From Niabella sp. (GTDB taxonomy: Bacteria > Bacteroidota > Bacteroidia > Chitinophagales > Chitinophagaceae): a DNA stretch of 64,000 nucleotides. The stretch lies in contig JAGIAT010000001.1 in NCBI GenBank assembly GCA_017744715.1, positions 124,001 through 188,000 on the forward strand. Reading direction: 5' to 3'. The notes under the pieces are model-generated. The model had not been told where the DNA came from. It did no database searches and was given only the letters and a program-made list of their open reading frames with translations. Position numbers and translations under genes: made by a program. Below, piece by piece: positions 43,139 to 51,626 of the stretch (its first letter is position 1; every line of letters starts with the position of its first letter).

Positions 43139-44386
43139 ATGATTTATACCAAAGTTTGCATTATTGGCGCAGGACCCGGAGGCGCTACGGCCGCCCTTCA
43201 GCTGAATAAGGAGGGCATCGACTGCGTTGTGGTTGACAAAGCGGTTTTTCCGCGGGATAAGATTTGTGGCGACGGGTTGAGCGGTAAAGTGCTGACCTGT
43301 TTAAAAAAGATCGATCCCCTGGTGGCCGGGCGGCTGAAGCAGGCCGGGTTTAAGCTCAACAGCTGGGGCGTGAGTTTTATTGCGCCCAACCGCCGGGTGC
43401 TGGAGGTAGGTTACCGTCCCGATTTTGATGCCGGGAACAACCACCACAAAGAAGTGCCGATCGGCTATGTATGCAAGCGGATGGATTTTGATCATTTCCT
43501 GGTGGAAGAACTGAAACGCTGTGCCCATGTAACCCTTTATGAAGGAATTGCAATTACCGGGTATACATTGGAAGCCGACGGCTACCGGGTAAGCGATGGG
43601 AACGGGTTTGTAATAAAGGCCGATCTGCTGATCATTGCAAACGGCGCGCACTCTTCCTTTACCAAAAAGGTGGCCGGCATCCGGATGGAGCCGGCGCATT
43701 ATATAGCCGGTTTGCGGGCATATTACAAAAACGTGGAAGGCCTGCATCCTGAAAATTTTATTGAGCTGCATTTTTTAAAAAGTCTGCTGCCGGGCTATTT
43801 CTGGATTTTTCCGCTGCCCAACGGGCAGGCCAATGTGGGCGTAGGGATGCTCAGCGAAACCGTGAGCCGGAAAAAAATCAATCTTAAAAAAGAATTGCTC
43901 CGTATTGTGGAGCAGGATCCCGTATTTAAAGAACGGTTCAGGAATGCGCAGCTGGAGGGCCCCATTGAAGGGTATGGGTTGCCGCTGGGAAGTAAAAAGA
44001 GGGTCCTTACGGGGGAGCGGTACCTGTTGGTAGGAGATGCAGCCTTTCTTATTGATCCGTTTACCGGTGAAGGCATTGGCAATGCCATGGGCTCCGGCCG
44101 GCTGGCCGCCTTGCAGGCAGCAAAAGCCATTCGGGCCGGTGATTTTACCGCAGCCGGCCTCTCCGGCTACGATAAGGACATCGACCGTGTGCTTGGGTCC
44201 GAATTGCGGTTAAGCACCCGCATTCAGAAACTGGTACATTATCCCCGGCTGTTTAACCTGCTTATCAATATCAGCGCACGGAATAAGAAGGTGCAGGAGC
44301 TGCTGTCCTGTATGTTTTATGAAGTAGACCTGCGGAAAAAACTAACAAAGCCTTCGTTTTATATCGGGTTGCTGCTCAATAGATAA
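43139..44386 (+). CDS. Geranylgeranyl-reductase-family FAD oxidoreductase
   Basis: A 415-residue flavoprotein. The start at 43139 (ATG) was chosen over an upstream GTG at 43106 that lies inside the dnaN terminator hairpin. Landmarks: CIIGAGPGGATAALQL (FAD-binding GxGxxG), FPRDKICGDGLSGKVL, and the C-terminal LLVGDAAFLIDPFTGEGIGNAM. These are the geranylgeranyl reductase/digeranylgeranylglycerophospholipid reductase family pattern, whose members reduce isoprenoid side chains or act as quinone-related oxidases. In this phylum a link to menaquinone or lipid reduction is possible. No partner genes are adjacent. Confidence 0.88.
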   Translation: MIYTKVCIIGAGPGGATAALQLNKEGIDCVVVDKAVFPRDKICGDGLSGKVLTCLKKIDPLVAGRLKQAGFKLNSWGVSFIAPNRRVLEVGYRPDFDAGNNHHKEVPIGYVCKRMDFDHFLVEELKRCAHVTLYEGIAITGYTLEADGYRVSDGNGFVIKADLLIIANGAHSSFTKKVAGIRMEPAHYIAGLRAYYKNVEGLHPENFIELHFLKSLLPGYFWIFPLPNGQANVGVGMLSETVSRKKINLKKELLRIVEQDPVFKERFRNAQLEGPIEGYGLPLGSKKRVLTGERYLLVGDAAFLIDPFTGEGIGNAMGSGRLAALQAAKAIRAGDFTAAGLSGYDKDIDRVLGSELRLSTRIQKLVHYPRLFNLLINISARNKKVQELLSCMFYEVDLRKKLTKPSFYIGLLLNR

Positions 44387-44431
44387 AAACGGCGCTAATT
44401 TTGCATTATAGTGTTTACTTAAAATGATTCT

Positions 44432-45004
44432 ATGCTTCAAAAAATGTTTCGGAGTGTTTTGTTGTTGACCACAATAGCGGCGCTTTCCTGTAATTCCGGC
44501 AAAAACCTGAATACCCAGGTGCATAAAAGAGATGCAGACGGACGGGATGTAAAGATCAAATATCCGCAACAGCAAACGGCAACGCCGGAGAACGTGAACA
44601 TGTCGTACGATATGGAGCAGCTGTTTACCGGGGCTCAAAATAAACAGATCGACAGCCTGGTGCGGGTATTTGAAAAAAGTAACCTGATCGCAGTGAAGGT
44701 AATCACCCTGCCGGCAGATAAGGTTACCGCCGGCTCCTTTGAAAACAATAATAAAAACCTGCTGAAAGAATGGGCCGGGGTACATGGCAATACGGATAAA
44801 GCCCTGGTGGTTTCCATCAGCAGGGGGCTGAATAAAGTCGCCATCGATTATGGTCCGTTTGTGGGAAAGTTATTATCCCGCCAGGAAGCAGATCATATCA
44901 TCAGCAGTGATTTTCTTCCCGCCCTTCAAAGCGGTTCCGTATACAATGGCGTGCTGAAGGGCCTCAATGACCTGATGGATACCATCCGGAGGAATATTAA
45001 GTAA
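44432..45004 (+). CDS. TPM-domain lipoprotein
   Basis: A 190-residue lipoprotein (signal ending AALSC). After an unstructured, charged linker it carries a TPM domain (about residues 60-190): YDMEQLFTGAQNKQIDSL, LIAVKVITLPADKVTAGS, KALVVSISRGLNKVAIDYG, LLSRQEADHIISSDFLPAL and GSVYNGVLKGLNDLM. TPM domains are found in phosphatase-like and membrane-quality-control proteins, but biochemical roles are unclear. The domain lacks the membrane helices of most paralogues. It is followed by a strong terminator just before the riboswitch promoter. Confidence 0.85.
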   Translation: MLQKMFRSVLLLTTIAALSCNSGKNLNTQVHKRDADGRDVKIKYPQQQTATPENVNMSYDMEQLFTGAQNKQIDSLVRVFEKSNLIAVKVITLPADKVTAGSFENNNKNLLKEWAGVHGNTDKALVVSISRGLNKVAIDYGPFVGKLLSRQEADHIISSDFLPALQSGSVYNGVLKGLNDLMDTIRRNIK

Positions 45005-45026
45005 CTACGCAACTTTGTGGCGTATG

Positions 45027-45064
45027 AGCCTTATAAGGTTTTTTAAACCCTATAGGGCTTTTTT
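45027..45064 (+). terminator. Intrinsic terminator before the B12 uptake operon
   Basis: A long stem (45027-45041 with 45045-45059, 14 of 15 paired, including one G-U pair) and T-run. It insulates the B12 operon from the TPM gene; its T-run abuts the -7 element at 45067. Confidence 0.9.
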
Positions 45065-45066
45065 AT

Positions 45067-45074
45067 TACTTTTG
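45067..45074 (+). promoter_or_regulatory. -7 element of the B12 uptake operon
   Basis: TACTTTTG matches TAnnTTTG exactly and places transcription start at about 45081, just upstream of the cobalamin riboswitch. The -33 region falls inside the preceding terminator's stem and has no clear TTTG. Confidence 0.6.
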
Positions 45075-45084
45075 CCGCGCATTG

Positions 45085-45262
45085 GTTAAATGTTCACTCT
45101 TACACAGGAATATTTATTAAAAGGGAATCAGGTGCAAATCCTGAACAGACCCGCTACTGTAAGTCCTATGCAACGTTTTTAACAATCTGAAGGCCACTGT
45201 GACGCCAAGGCATCATGGGAAGGCCGTTAAAAAACGGGGATAAGTCAGGAGACCTGCCAGCG
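45085..45262 (+). ncRNA. Cobalamin riboswitch upstream of btuB-like gene
   Basis: The conserved elements occur in order: GGGAATCAGGTGCAAATCC (about 45123-45142), ACCCGCTACTGTAAG (about 45149-45163), a GCCACTGT ... GGGAAGGCC junction, and the B12 box AAGTCAGGAGACCTGCC (about 45242-45258). The box differs from the usual AAGCCAGGAGACC by one base. It binds adenosyl- or methylcobalamin in the transcript leader. The 3-prime region up to 45378 could form the expression platform. It precedes the TonB receptor and would lower uptake when B12 is abundant. Confidence 0.92.
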
Positions 45263-45378
45263 CAGTTTTTGTTTTAAGCTTTCGTGGAATAAGGCTTGGA
45301 ATGCAAATGTGCCGGTAAAGGTTACCCATTTGTTTTCTGTTTATTTCAGGTGAAGCTGTTTGATGAACTCAAATAGTA

Positions 45379-47400
45379 ATGAACCGATTTTATTTTTGGA
45401 CCCGGTTTTCCGGAGTAATAACCCTTTTGTACGGCATCGGTTGTACAGATGGGATGGCACAGATCCAGGACGCTGCAAATGCAAGGGTACTGGATAGTGT
45501 ATGGATCCGCTCCGGCAGGGCGACCGTTCAGTTCAATACCGCTACGCCTTTTCAAACGCTTACCGGCAGCCGGCTGCAGCAGGTAAACAGTTTTTCGGTA
45601 GCGGATGCGCTGCGCTATTTTTCCGGTGTACAGCTTAAGGATTACGGCGGCATCGGCGGACTAAAAACCCTGAATGTAAGAAGCCTGGGGGCACAGCACC
45701 TGGGTGTTTTTTACGACGGGCTGCAGCTGGGCAATGCACAGAACGGCATCGTTGACCTGGGAAAATTTTCACTGGATAATATCGATGCACTGAGTTTGTA
45801 TAATAGCCAGAACACCTCCACGCTTCAATCTGCAAGGAACTTTGGAAGCGCTGCCGCATTGTTTATAAAATCAAAACAACCGGTATTTGAACCGCACAAA
45901 AACTACCGGATAAACGCGGCATTTAAAACGGGCTCCTTTGGGTTAATCAATCCCTCGCTGCACTGGCAGCAAAAAATTGCGGGGAATATGGCCGCAACAG
46001 TCAGTCTGGAAACGATTCATGCGCATGGCCGCTATAAGACCCGTTATCAAAAGCGGGCATATGATACCACCATTGTACGGCAAAATGCAGACGTAGCATC
46101 CCGCAGAATGGAAGTTGCCGTACAGGATCTGAATAGGGATGCGGCCACCCGGTGGAAGATACAAACCTACTTTTATAATGCAGAAAGAGGGCTGCCCGGT
46201 GCCGTTGTTGCAGAGCGGTTTTATAATGCGCAGCGGCTCTGGGACCGCAATTTCTTTACGCAGGGCATGTGGCGCAAGCAAATCAATACCCGTTATCAGG
46301 TTTTGGTGCAGGGAAAGTATGCTAACGACTATACCCGGTACCTGGATACTACCATTAAAAAAATCGGCGGGGCACCCCTTAACAATACCTATCGCCAGCA
46401 GGAATATGATGCGTCGCTGGTAAATGAATACTTCGTTGCGGCCGGATGGAGCGTGTCGCTGGCCACAGACTGGATTGTAAATAAAATGCAGGCAAACCTT
46501 GATCATTTTGCGTATCCGGTACGAAATACCGGGCTGGTGGCCATTGCTACAGAATTAAAGCGGAAACGCCTGACTGCCGCCGGTAATTTGCTGGGAACGT
46601 TTACCCGGGAAAAAGTGAGCACCGGGGCAGCGGCAGGCAACAAGGATGTGCTAACGCCCGCCATCAGCGCCTCCTGGCGGCCCTGGAACCATCTTCCCAT
46701 CAGTGTCCGCTCTTTTTACAAACGCATTTTCAGGATGCCCACCTTTAACGATCTGTATTACACCCTCATTGGCAGCGTAACCCTAAAGCCGGAATACACC
46801 ACCCAGTATGATATGGGGCTTCAGTATAAAAAGAACGTTGCCGGCACCGGGCCCGGAATCAGCCTGCAGGCAGATGTTTACTACAATGATATTAAAGACA
46901 AGATCATTGCTATCCCGGCCAATAACCTGTTCCGGTGGAGCATGATCAATATGGGAAAGGTAGCGGTGAAGGGAATGGACCTGCAGCTGACATATGCGGC
47001 CACCATCCGGCAACAGGTGTTTCTTAACGGTACGCTTAGCTATGCGTATCAGCAGGCCGTAAACAAAACGGCGGGAGATCGATCCTATGATCAGCAGATT
47101 CCTTATGCACCCAAACACAGCGGATCTGCAACAGTGCAAACAGCGTATCGCAGCTGGGGCCTTAATTATAGTTTTATCTATACCGGAGCGCGGTATATGC
47201 TTCCGGAAAACGATCCGCAAAATTACTTGGAGCCCTGGTATACGCACGACCTGTCGCTTACAAAAACGGTGTTGCTGAAACAGGTCCGTGCGGTGCTGGC
47301 GTTGGAAGTGAACAACCTGTTGAACCAATACTATGATGTAGTGGTCAACTATCCCATGCCTGGCCGGAACTATTTGATAAAAATTGCTTTTAACTTATAA
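45379..47400 (+). CDS. BtuB-like TonB-dependent vitamin B12 receptor
   Basis: An outer-membrane receptor of 673 residues with a signal peptide (MNRFYFWTRFSGVITLLYG ... AQ). The plug begins VQFNTATPFQTLTGSRLQQ and continues GGLKTLNVRSLGAQHLGVFYDG; a beta-barrel ends YFKIAFNL-like (NYLIKIAFNL). It is shorter than SusC-type receptors and lacks a carboxypeptidase-regulatory domain, as expected for a BtuB-type vitamin receptor. The cobalamin riboswitch directly upstream is the main evidence for the substrate. Three lipoprotein genes follow in the same direction with gaps of 9, about 90 and 10 bases, so this is one operon. Confidence 0.9.
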   Translation: MNRFYFWTRFSGVITLLYGIGCTDGMAQIQDAANARVLDSVWIRSGRATVQFNTATPFQTLTGSRLQQVNSFSVADALRYFSGVQLKDYGGIGGLKTLNVRSLGAQHLGVFYDGLQLGNAQNGIVDLGKFSLDNIDALSLYNSQNTSTLQSARNFGSAAALFIKSKQPVFEPHKNYRINAAFKTGSFGLINPSLHWQQKIAGNMAATVSLETIHAHGRYKTRYQKRAYDTTIVRQNADVASRRMEVAVQDLNRDAATRWKIQTYFYNAERGLPGAVVAERFYNAQRLWDRNFFTQGMWRKQINTRYQVLVQGKYANDYTRYLDTTIKKIGGAPLNNTYRQQEYDASLVNEYFVAAGWSVSLATDWIVNKMQANLDHFAYPVRNTGLVAIATELKRKRLTAAGNLLGTFTREKVSTGAAAGNKDVLTPAISASWRPWNHLPISVRSFYKRIFRMPTFNDLYYTLIGSVTLKPEYTTQYDMGLQYKKNVAGTGPGISLQADVYYNDIKDKIIAIPANNLFRWSMINMGKVAVKGMDLQLTYAATIRQQVFLNGTLSYAYQQAVNKTAGDRSYDQQIPYAPKHSGSATVQTAYRSWGLNYSFIYTGARYMLPENDPQNYLEPWYTHDLSLTKTVLLKQVRAVLALEVNNLLNQYYDVVVNYPMPGRNYLIKIAFNL

Positions 47401-47409
47401 ATACAAAAC

Positions 47410-48531
47410 ATGAAACAGAACCGATGGATGCCCATTTGTATTTTCCTGACAAGCCTGCTGCTTTTAGGTGCCTGCAGAAAAGACCACGATTGGACAGCAC
47501 CTCCACAGAATGCTGAAAAAGATACCACCAGCACCGGCTTCTATTTATTAAATGAAGGCGGCTGGGGATACAATAATGCCACGCTGGATTATTTTGATAT
47601 TCATAACGGGATATACGAACGGGATGTGTTTACAAAAGCAAACCCGGATGCTGTGCTGGGGTTGGGCGATACCGGAAATGATATTGGTGTATACGGCAGC
47701 AAATTATATATCGTAATGAACTGGTCAAAAAAGATAGAGATACTGGATGCCCGTACTGCCCGGAGGATCAAAGTGCTGACCGATCAAACCCATAAGGCCA
47801 TAGAAAATGCGCGCTATATCACCTTTGCGAATGGTTTTGCCTACCTGAGCTCTTATACGACTGCTGAAAAGGGAATGGTGCTGGAAATAGACACGGTTAG
47901 CCTCCGTATAACCAGAACGGTGGAAGTAGGCCGGCAGCCGGAAGAGCTAACAGTAGTAGGCAATAAGTTATACGTTGCCAATAGCGGCGGTTATAGTCCG
48001 TCCGATTTGGAGCACTATATTTCCGTAGTGGATCTGCCGGCTTTTAAGGTAACCAAGGCCATAAAGGTTGCGCCCAATTTGAGGCGGCTGAAAAAAGACA
48101 GTAACGGGTACCTGTATAGCTGCCCCTGGGGCACTACCGGTAAACTGTACGTGGTAGACACAAAAACCGATCAGTTAACCGATTCCATTGGTGTGATGGT
48201 GGAAGATTTTACCATTGTGCGGGATACGGCTTATGTATACGGAACCGATTATGGCGGCGGACAGCATGCCTATACGCGGATAGATCTCAAAAACAAAAAG
48301 GTGATCCCCGGATCTTTTATTACCGATGGTACGAAGATCATCATTCCTTATGGTATTGCCGTGGATCCGAATAATGGCAGCATCTACATAGCGGATGCCC
48401 GTAATTACAGCGAAGCGGGCGACCTGTATGGTTTTGACGTGTATGGAAAATTAAAAAACACGATAAAGAAAACAGGAATCATTCCCGGTCATATCGCCTT
48501 TTATAACCGGAGCGGACCGGGCAGCCGCTGA
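47410..48531 (+). CDS. DUF5074 beta-propeller surface lipoprotein, BtuG-like (first copy)
   Basis: A 373-residue lipoprotein (signal MKQNRWMPICIFLTSLLLLGAC). After a short linker come repeated YVTN-like blades: STGFYLLNEGGWGYNNATLDYF, VYGSKLYIVMNWSKKIEILD, FAYLSSYTTAEKGMVLEIDT and NGSIYIADARNYSEAGDLYGF. This is the DUF5074/YncE arrangement. BtuG proteins of Bacteroides are surface lipoproteins of this fold that bind B12 very tightly and hand it to BtuB; the position right behind the receptor and riboswitch supports the same role. No binding residue can be named. A diverged second copy lies at 49760-50884. Confidence 0.88.
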   Translation: MKQNRWMPICIFLTSLLLLGACRKDHDWTAPPQNAEKDTTSTGFYLLNEGGWGYNNATLDYFDIHNGIYERDVFTKANPDAVLGLGDTGNDIGVYGSKLYIVMNWSKKIEILDARTARRIKVLTDQTHKAIENARYITFANGFAYLSSYTTAEKGMVLEIDTVSLRITRTVEVGRQPEELTVVGNKLYVANSGGYSPSDLEHYISVVDLPAFKVTKAIKVAPNLRRLKKDSNGYLYSCPWGTTGKLYVVDTKTDQLTDSIGVMVEDFTIVRDTAYVYGTDYGGGQHAYTRIDLKNKKVIPGSFITDGTKIIIPYGIAVDPNNGSIYIADARNYSEAGDLYGFDVYGKLKNTIKKTGIIPGHIAFYNRSGPGSR

Positions 48532-48621
48532 GCCCGCTATTTTCAACCAGCATATCACCGATTACAATCAAATCATAACAACATGAAATTCCGTGTACCA
48601 AAAACAAACAAACAAAAAAAC

Positions 48622-49749
48622 ATGAAGCCATTTTTCATTTTTGCCTTTCTTCTTCCGGTCATTATAAGCAGTTGCAAGAAGGAGAAAGATGTAACCGCAG
48701 CACCCGTATACAGTTTTTCTGTAACTAAAGACACGATCAGCGCCGTTATCCGGGAGTCAGTAGCCATTGAGCCGAGCAGGACCGGCAGTTCCGATGCTAC
48801 GGTTGCCTGGATCGTTGATGGTAAGGAATTGTCGTCAGGGCAGGCATTTGCACATGTATTTGAAGTAGCCGGTTTTTATAAAGTACTTTTCAGGGCCCGG
48901 AACCATGCGGGGGTGTTTGAGAAGGAATTTATTATTAATGTAGCGCCGAAAGTGCGTGAAGGGGGAGAAAGCAAATATATTTCCAGGATCCTGGAGTATT
49001 TACCGGCTCCCGGCCAATTCATTAATGTGGCACCGGGCAATGTGGCAAGCGCTGAAGGTATTGTAGGAAAGAACAGCGGACTGGTTACCCTGGGCGCCTA
49101 TGGGGGATACATCACTTTTACATTCGACCATTCGGTTCAAAATAAGGAGGGGGCTGATATTGCGATTTACGGCAATCCCTCAAAACCTCCAACAGACTGG
49201 AGCGAACCGGGCATCGTAATGGTGAGCCGCGATGATAACGGAAACGGGATTGCGGATGATACCTGGTATGAGCTGGCCGGAAGTGAATACAACAGTGCGG
49301 AAACCATTAAGCATTACAGCATCACTTATTATAACCCTAAAGCCTATGCCAACGTACCCTGGAAGGACAACCAGGGCCATTCAGGTGCCGTTGAAATCAA
49401 TGTCTTTCATAAGCAGCCATATTATCCGTTGTTTGCCCCCAACCAGGATTCACTGGTGTTTACCGGAACCCTGCTGAAAAGTACATTTGGCCAGGTGGGC
49501 GGCATCTGGATCAATGCCGGTTTTAGCTGGGGATATACCGACTCCTATTCATCCGGTGATGATTACGACACTAAAAAATACAACTCCTTTGATATTTCCC
49601 GGGCCGTAGATGACAATGGCAGGTCCGTTCAGCTGAAGGCGATCGATTTTGTGAAGGTCTATACCGCTCAAAACAATAAAGGAAACGCGTTGATGGGCGA
49701 GATCTCCACAGAGATCAAAGGAGCGGAAGATTTACATTTTGGAAAATAA
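48622..49749 (+). CDS. PKD-containing surface lipoprotein of the B12 operon
   Basis: A 375-residue lipoprotein. Two ATG codons are possible (48583 and 48622); the second gives a better signal peptide (MKPFFIFAFLLPVIISSC). A PKD-like beta domain (about 30-110; VAWIVDGKELSSGQAFAHVF and YKVLFRARNHAG) precedes a second domain with YITFTFDHSVQNKEGADIAIYG, VMVSRDDNGNGIADDTWYEL and NAGFSWGYTDSYSSGDDYDT, a Ca-binding-like acidic loop set. It lies between the two propeller lipoproteins in the same operon. It is presumably part of the surface B12 complex, for example a scaffold or accessory binder, but this is inferred only from context. Confidence 0.82.
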   Translation: MKPFFIFAFLLPVIISSCKKEKDVTAAPVYSFSVTKDTISAVIRESVAIEPSRTGSSDATVAWIVDGKELSSGQAFAHVFEVAGFYKVLFRARNHAGVFEKEFIINVAPKVREGGESKYISRILEYLPAPGQFINVAPGNVASAEGIVGKNSGLVTLGAYGGYITFTFDHSVQNKEGADIAIYGNPSKPPTDWSEPGIVMVSRDDNGNGIADDTWYELAGSEYNSAETIKHYSITYYNPKAYANVPWKDNQGHSGAVEINVFHKQPYYPLFAPNQDSLVFTGTLLKSTFGQVGGIWINAGFSWGYTDSYSSGDDYDTKKYNSFDISRAVDDNGRSVQLKAIDFVKVYTAQNNKGNALMGEISTEIKGAEDLHFGK

Positions 49750-49759
49750 AAATTAAATA

Positions 49760-50884
49760 ATGAATATGTATATGAAACGACCGTTACAAAAGTTACTGCT
49801 GTTATTAACGCTTGGAATGCTTCTGGACGCCTGCTCCAAAGATGATGACTATTTCCGGGAGCGTCCGGGAATCGATCCGATAGAAAAAGGAGCGCCTTAT
49901 GCCAACGGCTTTTTTGTGATCACCGAAGATTCGTATGGCCAAACAGCAGGAACGGTTCATTTTTATGTCTATGGGGCAGATACCATTATTACCCGGGCCT
50001 ATGAAAAAGCAAATCCCGGTAAAATCGCATCGAATGCATCGTTGGCCAATACATTACAGTTTGCCACGCTGTATAACCAGAAGCTGTACCTGGTCAGCAA
50101 GCTGAACGGACCCATTATCCGGCTGGATGCGCGTACCCTGAAGGAAGAAGCGCGTTATAGCCAGGAGTCCGGCAACTGGAGAAGCCTGATCGGTGTAAAG
50201 GACAACCTGGGGCTGGTAAGTGCCGCCGATGGGGTGTATGCCATCGACCTTAAAACGCTGGGTGTACAGTATAAGCTTACATCCGTTGCTGCGGTCAATA
50301 CGGGCGACATGCTAAAAGAAGGGAATTATATATACCTCCTGCAGGCCAACGGCGCTAAAATCATTGATGCGGCAAATTACTCCTTTGTAAAAGGCTTTGC
50401 CAATATCAACCGGGGGTTTGCCCGTACACCCAATGGAAAAGTATGGGCGTCTACCGGCAACCGCCTGATCGCTATTGACAAAAACCTGGATACTTCGGGT
50501 GTTGCGCTGCCGGTCAGCATCGGCTCTTTCGGACTGGATGCACCTACAAGGATCACCGCATCCACAAAAGAAAACGCGGTCTTTTACCATTCCGGACCGG
50601 CGATTTACAAATATGTGGAGGGTAATGCAGGCTCGCTCAGTCAGCCGTTTATTACCATCGGTGAATCGCCGTTCATGGTATATGGTGCTATCCGGTATGA
50701 CCGGAACAAAGACTACCTGGTGGTAAACGGTATTAAAGGGTATGGCGGATTGGCAGGGGTTAACTTCCTCCTGATTTATAATGCTTCAACAGGTGCATTG
50801 GTAAAAAAGGTCACTTACGGAAACGATGGATCCGTTGTGGATTTTAACCATATTTACTTCCCGGAGCTCGCTGTTTTTTATTAA
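49760..50884 (+). CDS. DUF5074 beta-propeller surface lipoprotein, BtuG-like (second copy)
   Basis: A 374-residue lipoprotein whose signal ends LLDAC; a later ATG at 49772 is an alternative start. Blades include NGFFVITEDSYGQTAGTVHFYVY, YNQKLYLVSKLNGPIIRLDA, DGVYAIDLKTLGVQY, NYIYLLQANGAKIIDAANYS and NYSFVKGFANINRGFARTPN (spans given in part). It shares fold and operon with the 47410 gene but little identity, so it is an old duplicate or an independently recruited propeller. It is likely exposed on the surface and may bind corrinoids or stabilise BtuB. Its stop is followed by a hairpin that overlaps the convergent thioesterase gene. Confidence 0.85.
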   Translation: MNMYMKRPLQKLLLLLTLGMLLDACSKDDDYFRERPGIDPIEKGAPYANGFFVITEDSYGQTAGTVHFYVYGADTIITRAYEKANPGKIASNASLANTLQFATLYNQKLYLVSKLNGPIIRLDARTLKEEARYSQESGNWRSLIGVKDNLGLVSAADGVYAIDLKTLGVQYKLTSVAAVNTGDMLKEGNYIYLLQANGAKIIDAANYSFVKGFANINRGFARTPNGKVWASTGNRLIAIDKNLDTSGVALPVSIGSFGLDAPTRITASTKENAVFYHSGPAIYKYVEGNAGSLSQPFITIGESPFMVYGAIRYDRNKDYLVVNGIKGYGGLAGVNFLLIYNASTGALVKKVTYGNDGSVVDFNHIYFPELAVFY

Positions 50885-50939
50885 CCGGAAACGCAGTAAA
50901 AAGTGCAGCCTTTTTAATAAACACATCCATACAATGGAT

Positions 50940-50981
50940 AAGAAGCCGGTGTTAGATAATGACCACCGGTTTCTTATTTTC
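50940..50981. terminator. Terminator hairpin shared by convergent genes
   Basis: A 12-bp stem (50940-50951 with 50964-50975, one G-U pair) with a 12-base loop and a T-rich tail on the plus strand. Its right arm lies inside the 3-prime end of the thioesterase coding sequence. It probably ends the B12 operon. Confidence 0.6.
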
Positions 50982-51335
50982 ATCCACCGCCACAAAAGAA
51001 AATACACCGCTCACAGCCTTTTCCCGGTGTGTACTATACATCTGTTCCACATAAATGTCTACCTGTACTTTCATACTCGTGTTACCGATATGTATAATCG
51101 TTCCCGCAAGTTCGATGATCGTTCCGGAAGGGATGGGATGTTTGAAGTCGATCCGGTCGCTGCTTACCGTTACCATCCGCAACCGGCTGTAGCGCGTGGC
51201 GGTAATAAAGGCTACTTCATCCATCAGCTGCATGGCCATGCCGCCGAATAGCGTGTCGTAATGGTTGGTTGTATTGGGAAAAACGGCTTTAAATATACGG
51301 GTCGCTGCCGCGGCTATCCGGTCTTCTGTATGCAT
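50952..51335 (-). CDS. Acyl-CoA thioesterase, hotdog fold
   Basis: A 127-residue hotdog-fold thioesterase of the YciA/BFIT type: TRIFKAVFPNTTNHYDTLFGGMAMQLMDEVAF carries the N-H-x-x-T-L-F-G-G signature, followed by VTVSSDRIDFKHPIPSGTIIEL and GVFSFVAVDENKKP. These enzymes hydrolyse acyl-CoA esters in the cytosol. The start was placed at ATG 51335 instead of the TTG six bases upstream. The gene lies in the same direction as the CWC and metE genes, 34 bases after the CWC stop, and may be the last gene of the metE transcript. Confidence 0.9.
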   Translation of the reverse strand: MHTEDRIAAAATRIFKAVFPNTTNHYDTLFGGMAMQLMDEVAFITATRYSRLRMVTVSSDRIDFKHPIPSGTIIELAGTIIHIGNTSMKVQVDIYVEQMYSTHREKAVSGVFSFVAVDENKKPVVII

Positions 51336-51369
51336 GTGCAATTGGTTTTTAAAACAACAAAAAGAGCAT

Positions 51370-51624
51370 TTAGGTATCGGAAGGATCCTTATAAAATACC
51401 CCCAGGATTCCTTTGAGCTTGTGTTGGAATTGTTGTTGATGATATTGCGCCCTGAGCGCTTTTAAGCATTCAGCGCAGAGACAATCTTCATATTGTTGAT
51501 TAATAAAATGCCGCTCCTCGTCGTTCAAAGAAACGGTGCTGCATTGACAAAGAAGAATACTGCCCACTTTGCATTCGAAGGGCTGTTTACAGCGTGGGCA
51601 GTATTTATCTTCATGTTGACACAT
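51370..51624 (-). CDS. Cysteine-rich CWC family protein
   Basis: An 84-residue protein rich in cysteine: CQHEDKYCPRCKQPFECKVGSILLC near the start (full span at residues 2-26) and CLCAECLKALRAQY later. The spacing CPRC, CQC and CAEC suggests zinc binding by a small ribbon. The CWC family is named after its cysteines and has no described function. The gene starts 2 bases past the metE stop, so it depends on metE transcription and therefore on the B12 riboswitch. A role in methionine or metal economy is possible but unproven. Confidence 0.82.
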   Translation of the reverse strand: MCQHEDKYCPRCKQPFECKVGSILLCQCSTVSLNDEERHFINQQYEDCLCAECLKALRAQYHQQQFQHKLKGILGVFYKDPSDT

Positions 51625-51626
51625 CG

